From Macrolepiota albuminosa (lineage: Eukaryota; Basidiomycota; Agaricomycetes; Agaricales; Agaricaceae), in the NCBI GenBank assembly GCA_027475525.1, contig JAMWFC010000090.1:930001-994000 (forward strand): a stretch of DNA of 64,000 bases. The letters run 5' to 3'. Under the pieces are notes generated by a model, which made no database searches, was not told where the DNA came from, and saw only the letters and a program-made list of their open reading frames with translations. Both the position numbers and the translations under genes were made by a program. Positions within the stretch are counted from its first letter, which is position 1; each line of letters begins with the position of its first letter. Of this stretch, positions 22,809-33,667 are shown piece after piece.

Positions 22809-24674
22809 CCTTATCCGCTACCGATGCTGAGCCTTACCAGAAAAACCAAAACATTACCAACTCCTCTCTTGTGTATTTATACCTTATTGCTTGCAAATCA
22901 TTCCAAAATATTGCGTCTACCAATATATATCTAACTACCCTTCCTGGAGCCTTGTCTCCTGCCATGCTTGGACTTGCCACTCCACAGGCTACATTTCCCC
23001 TTTCCACCTCTGTATATAATCAAGCTAACACTACCAAAAGGAAAGGGGTCCAAGTCAAAAAGAAATATAAGCCAGTTGCCCTCAAAACAAAACCTGTTGC
23101 CATGCACTCTCCTGAGACCTTTCAAATGGAGCGCCAGATCATTGGCAACCCACTTGCCAACATGCCAACCTTATCACCAAATCTGCCACCCTTTCAGCCC
23201 ACAGGATGTTTTACTGCAGAGCGCCAGCAACAGTTTGCCAAGGAGCATGATACAGGGTTCTTGACCAAAGATGAGTTGGATGTTCTTACCAATCTCGTTG
23301 CTAAGCAAAATAAAGCCTTTGCTTGGGAAGACTCAGAACATGGCAGCCTCCATACAGATTTCTTCCTGCCTGTCATAATCTCAACCATTCCTCACATGCC
23401 ATGGACAGAACACAATTGAAGCCAAGGTCTGCCAAATTATTAGGACCAAGATTAAGGCTGGCATCTACAAACTCTCCAAAAGCTCTTACTGCTCCTGATG
23501 GTTTTGTGTCCTCAAAAAGAATGATAACCTATGCATAGTCCATAGCCTTGAACCGCTAAATAGGGTTACCATACAACACTCTGGCGTACTGCCTTTTTCT
23601 GACCACATTGCCAAGTCCTTTGCCAGGCGCATTTGTGGTGCCACCCTTGATCTCTACGTTGGCTACGACAAACGCCTGATACACCCTTCTTTCTGTGACC
23701 TTACCACTTTCCAAACTCTGTTTGGCACATTGCGCCTAGTCACTTTACCAATGGGCTGGACAAACTCAGTCCCTATATTCCATGACAACATCACTTTCAT
23801 TCTCCAACCTGAGATACCACACAATGTCCTTAGCTTCATTGATGACATTGGTATCAAAGGCCCCAAAGACTGGCAACTTGTAAACGGCTTACTGGCAACC
23901 CATCCTGACAACTCCAACATTTGCTTAGTGCTATGGAAGTTTTTTCAGCTGCTCAATCAAGTTCTCCAACATATGAAGTATAGCGGTGGAACCTTTAGTG
24001 GCCATAAGCTCCTACTTTGCATGCCAAGATTCAAAATACTTGGTCACATCTGCACTTCCAACAGATGCATTCCCAACAAGTCTTGCTTAGCACTTCTGGA
24101 GCAATGGGGTCCTTGCCATAACTTATCTGAAGTCTGTGCCTTCCTTGGTACTGTTGGCATTCTCAGGATATTCATCAAGAACTTTGCCCATCATGCACAT
24201 GCCCTTAACCAACTCACCCGCACCAACAAGCCCTTTGAATTTGGGCCAGACCAGGTCACTGCACAACGAGACTTAGTAAAAGCCCTACAAGATGCCAAGC
24301 CCCTGGTTCCCATTGACTATGCTTCTGCCACCTCTGTTATCTTAGCAGTAGATACTTCATACATTGCCATTGGCTACTTCCTGTGTCAGTGCCTTAGCAA
24401 TAATCAGAAACAGTGACGCTACAACCACTTTGGGTCTATCATGCTAAACAACCAGGAATCTCACTACAATCAGCCTAAACTGGAGCTGTATGGACTTTTC
24501 AAAGCCTTCTGGTTGCTCAAGATGTATTTGATTGGTGTGCAGAACCTTATTGTAGAAGTCGACACTAGGTACATCAAAGGCATGCTGCAGAATCCCTGAT
24601 ATCCAGCCATCCGCTAATATGAACCGTTGGATAGTTGCTATTCTCATGTCTTACTTTGAGTTGGTACACATCAA
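22809..24674 (+). pseudogene. G1 reverse transcriptase and RNase H
   Basis: After a linker ending GCFTAERQQQFAKEH, the RT reads LPFSDHIAKSFARRICGATL, TLFGTLRLVTLPMGWTNSVP, FILQPEIPHNVLSFIDDIGI (the YxDD box has Phe: F-I-D-D, near 23836-23850), then MKYSGGTFSGHKLLLCMPRF and EVCAFLGTVGILRIFIKNFA. RNase H begins with SVILAVDTSYIAIGYFLCQC and continues QPKLELYGLFKAF and IVEVDTRYIKGML before the LTR-C insertion at 24675. Several stops and frameshifts are present; both metal-binding Asp of the palm box are kept. Confidence 0.85.
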
Positions 24675-25428
24675 TGTCACGACCCCTCCCACCCAGAACC
24701 ACCCCAGGACACCACCAGAACTCCATCCAGGACCTCCCCTCTGACCCCACAACACAACCCTGCCATCACAGCACCATCATGACTACCAACACAGCCATCA
24801 CTCAGCACCCCTGGCAACCCTGCATCATGGACCCCAGGATCAACCACCATCAAACTGTGATCAACAATTGGATCATGCTACTCACTTCCGGCCATCATGC
24901 ATCATGCATTACAACTCCCTTTGCACCAATTGATTGCGTGCCCTGCATGTGATCCTGGTATACAGCCCCCTTTCCACTACTCAATGTCTCCCAGAACTTA
25001 ACTTAGACACCCCAGAACCCTGAGACCTGGACCCAGCCCCATAGTACTTATAGCATAGTTCCCTGTTGTAATTGCTAGTCTTGATATTACATTTGATTGT
25101 TTGCATGCCCTTTGATTGACTGGTATGCACTGACTGGCACATTCAACTTGTTCACGTGCTCTTAAAGACTGCTACGCACTTTGTGACTTAAGCTTCACTA
25201 ACTGGGTTTTGTCCTAGAACCCCCAGCTCTCAACTTGACTTCATCCCCTCAATTCTTTCGACTTCACCCGATCCCTAGACTAAGTCCCTTATTCCGGAAA
25301 TCCCCCTGTTTGTGTCTTGAACCCTGGAGCTCAGTCTGGAGTTCCAGACACCCAAGTGTCTGTAGATCAAGTCCACCTCATAAGGGCATTGCTTTCCCAG
25401 AAAGCCCCCGACTCAGTGGAACCTGACA
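24675..25428 (+). mobile_element. Solo LTR-C, copy 1 (754 bp)
   Basis: TGTCACGACCCC to GAACCTGACA, with flanks ATCAA (24670-24674) and GTCAA (25429-25433), a 5-bp duplication with one transition. It matches 51421-52247, which is 750 bp after removing a 77-bp duplicate. It cuts the RNase H-integrase connector of G1: text resumes immediately as KSSFHRPDGLSRQP. Confidence 0.85.
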
Positions 25429-27144
25429 GTCAAGAGCTCTTTCCACAGACCAGATGGACTCTCTAGGCAACCACGGCAGCCTGGTGAACTGGCAGTAGAT
25501 CCATAGGCTGATAGCAATTTCAAGGACTGGATCGACCAATTACATAGTTTTATGCACCTTATACAACAACCAATTTCCTTGCTATGTCGGCAACAACCTA
25601 CTAGCATCCTTTTACATCCCCTTGTCCCTTACTGACCCAAGATCTTTAGCGCACCTCTCACATTCTACATGGCAAGCATCCATGGCCAAGACTTGCCTCT
25701 AGTAAAGGTTGTACAAGAACCTCACCCACTAAGAGAAGACAGCAGAAACTTGACATATGATGCCGTGCCACAATCCGCTAAGGCCAAAATGGAAGACAGT
25801 CACCTATTAACAGTTGAACAGTGGATACAAGACCTCAAGCAACTGGCAGGCCTTACCAATGAACAATACGTGACATTTATCCGATACGCTACACACTTCT
25901 TCTTTACCAATAACTGACTTTGGCGACAAAATTGAGATGGTGCTCACAAACTGGTCATCAAGCCAGAAACTTACTTGCATGTTCTGCGCACCATGCATGA
26001 CAAGCTAGGACATAGAGGTCTGTATGCTACCCAAGCCTCTCTCTTAGAACAATTTTAGTGGCCACACACTAGTGCCAACATTGCTTGGTACATCAGGACT
26101 TGCCACCTCTGCCAAATTCAACAAACATGCCAAGTACTTATCCCGCCAACCGTTGCAATGCCAGCTCCCCTCTTCAGCAAAATCTACATTGATTCCATGC
26201 ACATGCCCAAATCTGGTTGCTACAAGTACATCATTCAAGGTTGCTGCTCGCTAATCCACTGGCCTGAATTTTGAATGCTTTAAAGAGAAAATACAGAGGC
26301 AGTCGCCAAGTGGCTATTTGAAGATGTCATTTGCCATTGGGAAGCACTAAAAGAAATTGTCACTGATAACAGTGTGCCAATTATCAAAGTGCTAACATAT
26401 CTCGCCAAGAAATACAACATCCATCACATTTGAGTATCTGGCTACAACAAGTGCGCCAATGGCCTGGTAGAGAGGCCACACTTTGATGTTTGGCAAGCGC
26501 TCTTCAAGGCAGTTGATGGCAACGAATCTCATTGGAGTGAAGCAACATATTCAGTATTTTGATCAGAAAGAGTTACTATTTGTAAGCACATGGGTTGTTC
26601 TCCCTATTACACAGCTACTGGCACCCATTCTTTACTCCCTGCCGATATTATAGAAGCAACCTACCTTCAGCCAGCACCCAACAGCATTTTAGCAACTACT
26701 GACTTAATTGTCAGACAAGCTATTGACCTCCAATAAAGAAAAGAAGATTTAGAGCGACTCCACAAGGTAGTCTTTAGCACCTGTCACCAAGCAGCCCTGC
26801 AATTCAAGACCGAGCATAGCGCCACTATTAAGGATTACAAATTCCTGAGGGGAGCGCTAGTGCTTATGTGCAACTCCAAAATTGAGACCTTCTATAACAA
26901 GAAAATGCGCCCGCACTATCTGAGACCTTTGGTAGTTATCTTCCATAACTGTGGAGGTGCTTACGTGCTCTGTGAATTAGATGGTTCAATACTACATCAA
27001 CTTGTTGCCACCTTTTGCCTATTGCTGTATCTTGCCAGAAAACAAGTTGACTTGCCGCTTGAAGCGCTAGATATTGACACCACCAAACTTAGAGAACTTG
27101 AAGAAACTGACTTATTGGATGATGAGGATTTGCTGATTTGCTGA
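25429..27144 (+). pseudogene. G1 RNase H end and integrase
   Basis: HRPDGLSRQP closes the RNase H connector. The integrase zinc finger reads MHDKLGHRGLYATQ and TCHLCQIQQTC (HHCC). The catalytic triad is visible as KIYIDSMHMPK, EIVTDNSVPIIK and ANGLVERPHFDVW (D, D, E), all three acidic residues kept. The C-terminal tail KDYKFLRGALVLMCNSKIET ends at a TGA near 27142-27144 after an acidic stretch. Three or more in-frame stops break the frame. No chromodomain is seen, unlike G2. Confidence 0.85.
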
Positions 27145-27516
27145 CTCTAATTGAAGAAGAAGAAAATGAATAGAAAAGATTATAATGATAAGCTTTCATT
27201 TTCTATTACTTACTTACTTATCTTTCTTGCTGATACTTACTATAATATATTCAACAGACATTTCCTTATATAATCAAGCCACAGTGCTAGCGTGTTGCCA
27301 ACACTTAGCACACTGCGCAACTCTCGCCAAGGGTTCTTTTGCTATGATGACTTACTGAGCATTTCTCTTTACAAAATTTTACTAAGATCCATTAACTGTG
27401 TTTACTTATCAATTTACTTAAAAGACTTACTTTCACAGACTCAGAATCAGATATATATAGAGGCATTATCAAAAAAAAAAGCTATACAAAAACGGCCTAT
27501 CTACACTAAGGTCTGT
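27145..27516. other. AT-rich spacer after G1 integrase
   Basis: About 370 bp, AT-rich, with short TTACTTACTTA repeats near 27205. The plus-strand ORF starting at 27292 is low-complexity and unsupported. I see no gene. Confidence 0.5.
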
Positions 27517-29500
27517 TTACTTGCTATTGTCGTCCATTGGCAAGGAATTGTCAGAAACTGGCAAAGAGGAGTCATGAAGGGGAAGGAGATCACCTGGCAA
27601 GATATTATTGGCAGTTTGCCAATCCAGGGCGGCTTGGCAATCAGCCTGGTCATTGCAAAGAACATGTAAGCTGTGACCCAAGTTAAAATAGTGCAACCAA
27701 AGCACCATGAGCTGGCTCTGGACTCGTTCCTGCTTCCAATCCATTGCCGTCTCCATCATTGCTACCCTGCACAAAAACTGTTCCAACATCTCCCACTGGT
27801 TCAAGGCCACCACCAGATATATGAGGTCTTGATCCAACCAATTGAAGGCATCACCAGTAATGGTGGGCTGTGGCTGGAGGGTCCAGGCAGGATTAAGCCT
27901 GGCAACTATGGGGTGCCTAGGCTCCAGTCCAGCAACATTCTCAGGGTCTGACACCTCCCAGGAGGCAACATTACCATAAGGTGGTAGCTAGCAGTATTCT
28001 GGCTCCTCTCTGGTAACCCCTGCCATTTCCTCCTCTCCTCCTGCCATCGCCTCCCCTGCTGGATCCTCCTCCTTGCCACCTTTCCACTGCATCGCCAAGG
28101 TCTCTTCTTCACCCTTTGCATTCTTGTCTCCTCCCATTACTGCTACCTTCTCCTTGCCCTCCTCTTGCCGTCTGGACCCATCCCCCATCTCGATATCCTT
28201 GGATGCCTCTTCCCACTCCTCCTAGAGCACCAAGTTGCCAACGGGTCCCTGTTCTCCCAACTCCTAGAGCACCAAGTTGCCAACAGGTCCCTGTTCTCCC
28301 AACTCCTGCTCCTTGCCAAGAGACCTTGCTGCCAGTTGGATTGGCAATAAAAGGCTACTTGGACCAGCTTCAGTCTCTGGGGGGGGGCAGGCAACTCGCT
28401 GCTAAGGCCTTCTCCAGGTCTGCCATCTCGGTGTCTTTGAGAACTGGTGAGGGGGAGGGTGACAATACCACACAAGGTCGCTTGGCCTTGCCCTTCCCTT
28501 TGCTTGGGGAAGGGGCTTGTCACTTACTTTTCTGGGACCAAAGTCCCTTAGTGCTCTCCAGTGCCTCAATTGCTGACCAATTCAGTTCCATCTCCTTGGT
28601 GTGTTGGCAATGCCAAGGAGGCCTGTCCAATAGCTGCCATTCCTCTAGTGGCAACTTTCTTCCTCTGCTCCTCCACAAACTCCCTTGCCCTTCTTACCAA
28701 AACTGCGCAGGAAAACATCTTCTCAACAAGGGCATCTGGCACCCCACCACACTCGTGACTTTTGGCCCCATTGATAGTGCATGCATGCTTGAGGACACCA
28801 ACAACAATAGCATGGCTGGGCTCCAGTCAGGAACCAACAGCCTTCTGGGTTGTTGTCCGCCCAGCATTTGTCACACTAGTGCTAAGAGTTAGCAAGAAAC
28901 TAAAGAAGATGGACAAGTTACTTACCACTCCCCATGCCTCTTTAAATGCCTGCCAGGTCACCAGGAAAACAGTCTTCTTCCCCTTCATATCCTCCATCAT
29001 GACACCGGCTTCTTGCCCCTCATCAAGGACGGCCTCCTTCCACTTAGTCAATTCAAGACCAGATTCAAAGAAAGTACCACTCACCGCATATTGAGGAGCT
29101 GCCTTGCAACTCTGCAAATGTTGTTAGTGACCATCGGCAACAGCAAGCAAAATCAGCACATATCTTGCATTTGGAAGCACCTGCCAGCTTCCTTGGTGAG
29201 CCCAACTTGCTAGCCCGCAGCACTGGGCTCAAAGTGCTGCTGGCACAACTAGCCTTGCCAGATCCTTCTGCTACAGCTTGCCTCTTGGCAGCAGGCACTT
29301 TCCCTGCCACAACTCCCTCCATCTCCTCCACCAACTCCCTGACCCTCTCCCGCTCCTCCAGAGCCCTGGTAATCTCCCGGGTATCTTGAGAGACCTCCTC
29401 TTGCCTTGCCACCAGCTCCTCCTCCACCTGTACATGTGCCAAAGGCGCCAACACCTCCTGTTTGCTGTGGAGGGACAAATCAGACCAAAGCTAAGTTAGA
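27517..29500 (-). pseudogene. Antisense ORF block in the 3' part of G1, unknown
   Basis: The minus strand, opposite to gag-pol, has the better coding pattern. From its 5' side: ELVARQEEVSQDTREITRAL and EERERVRELVEEMEGVV (coiled coil, 29478-29200), a Cys-rich SKCKICADFACCC near 29130, a middle part LELTKWKEAVLDEGQEAG (near 29050), a charged Glu/Lys stretch (28188-27988), and NWLDQDLIYLVVALNQWEML (27954-27517). Frames differ between pieces, so frameshifts or introns lie between. It sits between integrase and the 3' LTR. I recall similar Cys-cluster plus coiled-coil antisense genes in agaric gypsy elements, but cannot check. Function unknown. Confidence 0.45.
28221..28304. repeat. 42-bp direct repeat, two units
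   Basis: CCTAGAGCACCAAGTTGCC starts at 28221 and again at 28263, with one G/A difference between units. The period (42, a multiple of 3) differs from the 77-bp class and codes a 14-residue repeat in the antisense block. Confidence 0.85.
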
Positions 29501-30102
29501 AGAAATAGGTTAGAAATACTTGCTCTGCCGCAGGTGCACTTACCGTCATCAGCAACGCCCTGGACAGAATATCCTCCAACTTGTCCTCAATAGTTGGAAT
29601 GGGAGGAGGTGCCTGGCAACCTGATCAGCTAGCGACAGTGCAAGAACTAGAAGCACTCACAAAATGAGCAAAAGGTGCTAACCACTCAGCACCACAGTGA
29701 TCCAGGTACCGTGACTGGCACCACTCTCAAACCTTAATCTCACAATCCCAGCCCACGCCAAGAATGCGTACCTCCAACTACTGCTCATACAATTTCATAA
29801 CTACAGTTATCAAATTTATAGGTGCTTCTGCACTAACACCATTGATACGCTTGAGGAAGTTGTTGGCTTTGGTGATATACGTGTGTGCCACGTTTTGGAC
29901 CTTGATACTGGGTACAGAGGGTGGAGTTGGAATGTGGAAAGACATATTTTTTGATAAAGAGCACCAGGTAAGAGTGGGGAGAAGAAATGAAGTATGAACT
30001 CATGTGCCAGGACTATAAACAAAATCTGAAGAACGCATGGGCCACATGTTACAAAAACGGTAATGGTAACCATATTTGGTGACTGAGGACAATCAATTTT
30101 TC
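29501..30102. other. 3' untranslated part of G1
   Basis: No supported gene on either strand. The small ORF at 29764-29997 has no recognisable feature. It may contain the antisense promoter of the block at 27517-29500, but no motif decides this. Confidence 0.4.
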
Positions 30103-30115
30103 AGTTGGGGAGAGA
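30103..30115 (+). other. Polypurine tract of G1
   Basis: AGTTGGGGAGAGA lies directly before the TGATAGGA start of the 3' LTR. Confidence 0.65.
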
Positions 30116-30802
30116 TGATAGGACTCTATACAGGATTAGCGCATCAATGGCAGGCTACAGCAACGTGGCACCGGCTTGAGATACCTTAGCACATGCTACT
30201 TAACCAATTTTGGCAATATTTGATGGCTGTGCATGGCAAGAAGCAGATCTGATCAATAATGGCGCTGACAGCAAACAGAATGACAACTGACAGATGGCAT
30301 CAGTCACCAACAACAGCGCTTAGCAAGAAGACGAATAATCTATTCAAACTGACAGACAGCTTGGTGTTTGACCTTAGCATCTGACATCGCTTAGCACCTC
30401 AATTTGGCGCTTGACGTCGCTTAATATTTTGGACAGACAAAAGATTGATGGTTTGATGGTTTAGCATTGCAATCTGCTGCCTGGCATTGCTAAGTGTCTT
30501 GAATGGACGAAACCATTGGAGCCACCCCATAAATTTTTCCAAGTTCACCGCACTTTGGCATTGTTAGTTACTTGGCAACGGTGAACTCCTTGTAGTATAA
30601 AAAGTACTTACCGACTTGTGCATAAAGATCAGAACAGAGTTTCCTGCCCCACTTACTTCAGTCTCCCTTATGGTCTAAATCTCATTTACGGTCGGCAACG
30701 TCGAAGTCATTGGCAGTTGCAGACTATTGCTAGCCAATGACATACCCATGCCTTGCAGCTATGGCAGGCATTAATGTCGCTTAGACTTTGCTAAGCTTCC
30801 CG

Positions 30803-30956
30803 TATTCTTGCCACTCACATTGCCATGTTCACTTACCGCTTCTTCCATAGGCGCTTTTACCTTAGCACTTGACACTTGCTATTCTTGCCACTCACATTGC
30901 CATGTTCACTTACCGCTTCTTCCATAGGCGCTTTTACCTTAGCACTTGACACTTGC
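30803..30956. repeat. 77-bp tandem duplication C
   Basis: 30803-30879 repeated exactly at 30880-30956 in the 3' LTR of G1. The 5' LTR has this stretch once. Confidence 0.95.
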
Positions 30957-31012
30957 TGACCCATTTCTGACTCTACCTTACAGTGGCTCAAAAAACTGTC
31001 CCAATGTTTCAT

Positions 31013-31166
31013 ACTTTTTGAAAGATGACATTGGCATGAAGGATGGGAACTACATAAAATTCTGATTAAATCATGTAAAATACTATGGCACTTTTTGAAA
31101 GATGACATTGGCATGAAGGATGGGAACTACATAAAATTCTGATTAAATCATGTAAAATACTATGGC
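31013..31166. repeat. 77-bp tandem duplication D
   Basis: 31013-31089 repeated exactly at 31090-31166, inside the left inverted repeat of Tc1 copy 2. The right repeat and both repeats of copy 1 have it once. Confidence 0.95.
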
Positions 31167-31386
31167 ATTGTAGCTACAAAATGGATCTAGGTTTATGTAA
31201 TCAAGATCAAAACTGATGGAGCAATAGCCATTTTAAAATATTCACTCATTGGGACAGTTTTTTGAGCATCTCTAATTTTTCAGGTTTATCCCTATTTTAC
31301 TCAGAAATAAAGAGTAAGTTGCATGTGAAAATATAAATAAAGTCATGTGACCATGTTTAGATATATTTGGAAGTAGTTCAAGCTGG

Positions 31387-32513
31387 TTGAACCACATCTT
31401 GACCTTCAACCACTATCATGAAACCTATTCCTTCTGCACAACACTCTACTGTTGCTTCTCTTCTTGCTCAAGGGTATTCTCTGGTCAGATTGGAGCTCAA
31501 ACTGGTCTAGGGAAGTCTACTACTAGGAGGATTGGTAGAGAGTTGGAGATGGACAAGGAAAACCATCCTGGAGGCTGTCCTGCTAAGCTTACTCTATGTG
31601 ATAAACAGGCTATTGTTCGACAAATCTCAACTGGGAGACTTGATACAGCTGTCCAGGCCACTAATTTTATCAACAACATCATTTCCAACCCTGTCTCTTC
31701 CAAGACTGTCTGGAATGTGTTGAAGGAGGAGGGGTATTGGTCTGCTACCAAGAGAAAAGTTCATATGCTCAAAGCTAAACATTGACAACTACAGCTTAAA
31801 TGGGCTCAGAAGCATCAGAACTGGACTATAGAGGACTGTAAGAGGGTGTTGTGGACAGATGAGACAAAGATTAACAGGATTGGGTCAGATGGGAAGCAGT
31901 ATGTGTGGAAGCTACAAGAAGAAGACATTTCAGACCGAACAACTACACCTACTGTGAAGCATGAGATGGGAAGCAGTATGTGTGGAAGCTACAAGAAGAA
32001 GACATTTCAGACCGAACAACTACACCTACTGTGAAGCATGGAGGAGGGAATAATCTCATGATATGGGGCTGTATGAGTTGGAATGGGGTAGAAAAGCTTG
32101 TAGAGGTAGTGGGGATCATGAATGCAGAGCAGTACTGTGAAATTTTAGATGATGGAGCAAAGGAGAACTTTGAGAAGTTGGAGATGGAGGAGGGTGCCCA
32201 CTACTTTCAACAGGACAATGACTCCAAACACAACTCCAAGAGGGCTGACAAGTGGTTTGAAGACAACAACTTTAATGTCCTTTGGTGGCCAGCCCAATCC
32301 CCTGATCTCAACCCTATTGAACATCTCTGGGAGTACCTCAAAGAGCAACTTAGGCAATATGAAACACCTCCTTATGGTGTGCATGAATTATGGGAGAGGG
32401 TTGCAAAGGAGTGGGATGAAATACCACCAGAGGTATGCCAAAGACTAATAGAAAGCATGTCTAGAAGGATTCAAGCAGTTATCAAGGCAAATGGAGGACA
32501 TACAAAGTACTAG
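31387..32513 (+). pseudogene. Tc1-type transposase, copy 2 (near-complete)
   Basis: A cut-and-paste transposase. HTH region: AQTGLGKSTTRRIGRELEMD and KLTLCDKQAIVRQISTGRLD. Catalytic domain: KRVLWTDETKINRIGSDGKQ (first Asp), HYFQQDNDSKHNSKRADKW (second Asp), AQSPDLNPIEHLWEYLKEQL (Glu; DD34E spacing), ending IQAVIKANGGHTKY. Defects: a TGA at 31783-31785 after KAKH (in the frame, plausible CGA to TGA, also in copy 1) and the 77-bp duplication E at 31887-32040, which shifts the frame. The first about 30 codons may also contain a shared 1-base shift, so the start is uncertain. Confidence 0.88.
31887..32040. repeat. 77-bp tandem duplication E
   Basis: 31887-31963 repeated exactly at 31964-32040 inside the transposase. 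The peptide QYVWKLQEEDISDRTT is therefore encoded in two frames. Confidence 0.95.
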
Positions 32514-32869
32514 ATACTAAAATTAGAGATGCTCAAAAAACTGTCCCAATGAGTGAATATATTAAAATGGCTATTGCTCCATCAGTTTTGATCTTGATTA
32601 CATAAACCTAAATTCATTTTGTAGCTACGATGCCATAGTATTTTACATGATTTAATCAGAATTTTATGTAGTTCCCATCCTTCATGCCAATGTCATCTTT
32701 CAAAAAGTATGAAACATTGGGACAGTTTTTTGAGCCACTGTATTTTATAGGCATGTTCTCTGGGACCTGCCCAGGACTCCCCTCAACACCTTTAGCCTGC
32801 CCAATGCAAGCTTTTGGCTCGGTAACACTATTACTACATTTGTTACTGACCAAACTTTGGGCATCATCA

Positions 32870-33667
32870 TCACACACAGCAAGAAGCAGATCTGATTAAT
32901 AATAGCGCTGATAGCAGACAAAATGACAACTGACAGATGGCATCAATTACTGATGACAGTGCTTAGCAAGAAGACTGACAATCTATCAAAAATAATGGAC
33001 AGCTTGGCATTTGACAGTGCTTAGCACCTCAATTTAGTGCCTGACATTGCTTAGCATATTGGGCAGACAGCAGGTTTGATGGACTGATAACTTAGCATTG
33101 TGATCTGCTGCCTGGCACTGCTTAGCACATTGAATAGACAATAAGCATCTGAAACCATTGAAGCTACTTCATAAAATTTTACAGTTCACCACACTTTGAT
33201 GTTCTTAGTCACTTGGCAACAGTGAACTCTATGTAGTATGAAAAGTACTTACCAACTTGTGCATAACCAGGAGAACAGAGTTTCTTGCCCCCACTCACTC
33301 TAGTCTACCTTGTGGTCCAGATCTTGATTATAGTCAGCAACATTGAGTAGTCAGCAGTTGTAGACTACTGCTATCTAACAGAACCTTCATGCCTTGCATC
33401 TATGACAGGCACTAACATTGCTTAGAAGTCATTAAGCTTATCATGCTCTTGCCACTCATCTTGCTGCACTCACTTACCACTTATTCCACAGGCACCTTTT
33501 ACCCTTAGCACTTGACTCTTGCTGACACCCTACCTGTTGTTTTTACTTCTATCACAGATATGATCTCTGGAACCTGCCTGAGACTCCCCTTGACACATTT
33601 AGCATGCCCAATGCAAGCTTTAGGCTTGGTAACAGTATTTTACATTTGTTACTAACCAAACTTTGAA
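32870..33667 (+). repeat. Right part of the older LTR that G1 entered
   Basis: Resumes with AGCAAGAAGCAGATCTGATTA, the LTR position reached at 16383, and ends AACTTTGAA before the inverted LTR-C copy. It keeps a decayed TATA region (GTAGTATGAAAAG near 33233). More diverged from both G1 LTRs than they are from each other, as expected for an older insertion. Confidence 0.75.

Larger units (their letters stand above)
30981..32740 (+). mobile_element. Tc1/mariner element, copy 2
   Basis: Same ends and long inverted repeats as 21124-22806, flanked by TA at 30979-30980 and 32741-32742. It is 1760 bp, or 1606 bp without duplicates D and E. The empty target is visible in the 5' LTR at 17149-17150 (CTCTACCTTATTTTATAGG). 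Confidence 0.95.
16384..32869 (+). mobile_element. Ty3/gypsy retrotransposon G1, full-length but decayed, with nested TEs
   Basis: Structure: 5' LTR 16384-17277, primer site 17281-17298, gag 17685-18982, protease 20033-21123, RT and RNase H 22809-24674, integrase 25429-27144, antisense ORF block 27517-29500, polypurine tract 30103-30115, 3' LTR 30116-32869. Inserted in it are solo LTR-A (18983-20028), Tc1 copy 1 (21124-22806), solo LTR-C (24675-25428) and, in the 3' LTR, Tc1 copy 2 (30981-32740). Without the insertions the internal part is about 9.3 kb. Domain order is that of Ty3/gypsy. LTR ends are TGAT and ATCA (the 5' LTR reads ATTA). The two LTRs differ mainly by transitions. Confidence 0.85.
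30116..32869 (+). repeat. 3' LTR of G1, carrying Tc1 copy 2
   Basis: Starts TGATAGGACTC and ends CATCATCA at 32869. Tc1 copy 2 (30981-32740) and a 77-bp duplication (30803-30956) account for most of its excess length. Outside them it aligns with 16384-17277; nearly all differences are transitions. Confidence 0.85.

Noticed and set aside
28221..28304. Direct repeat as a further member of the 77-bp class
   Set aside because: The period is 42 bp, has a mismatch and keeps the frame; an ordinary coding minisatellite.
31740..31795. Intron removing the shared TGA in Tc1 transposase
   Set aside because: The only GT...AG pair would be about 35 bp, shorter than introns seen here, and would remove a normally coding segment.
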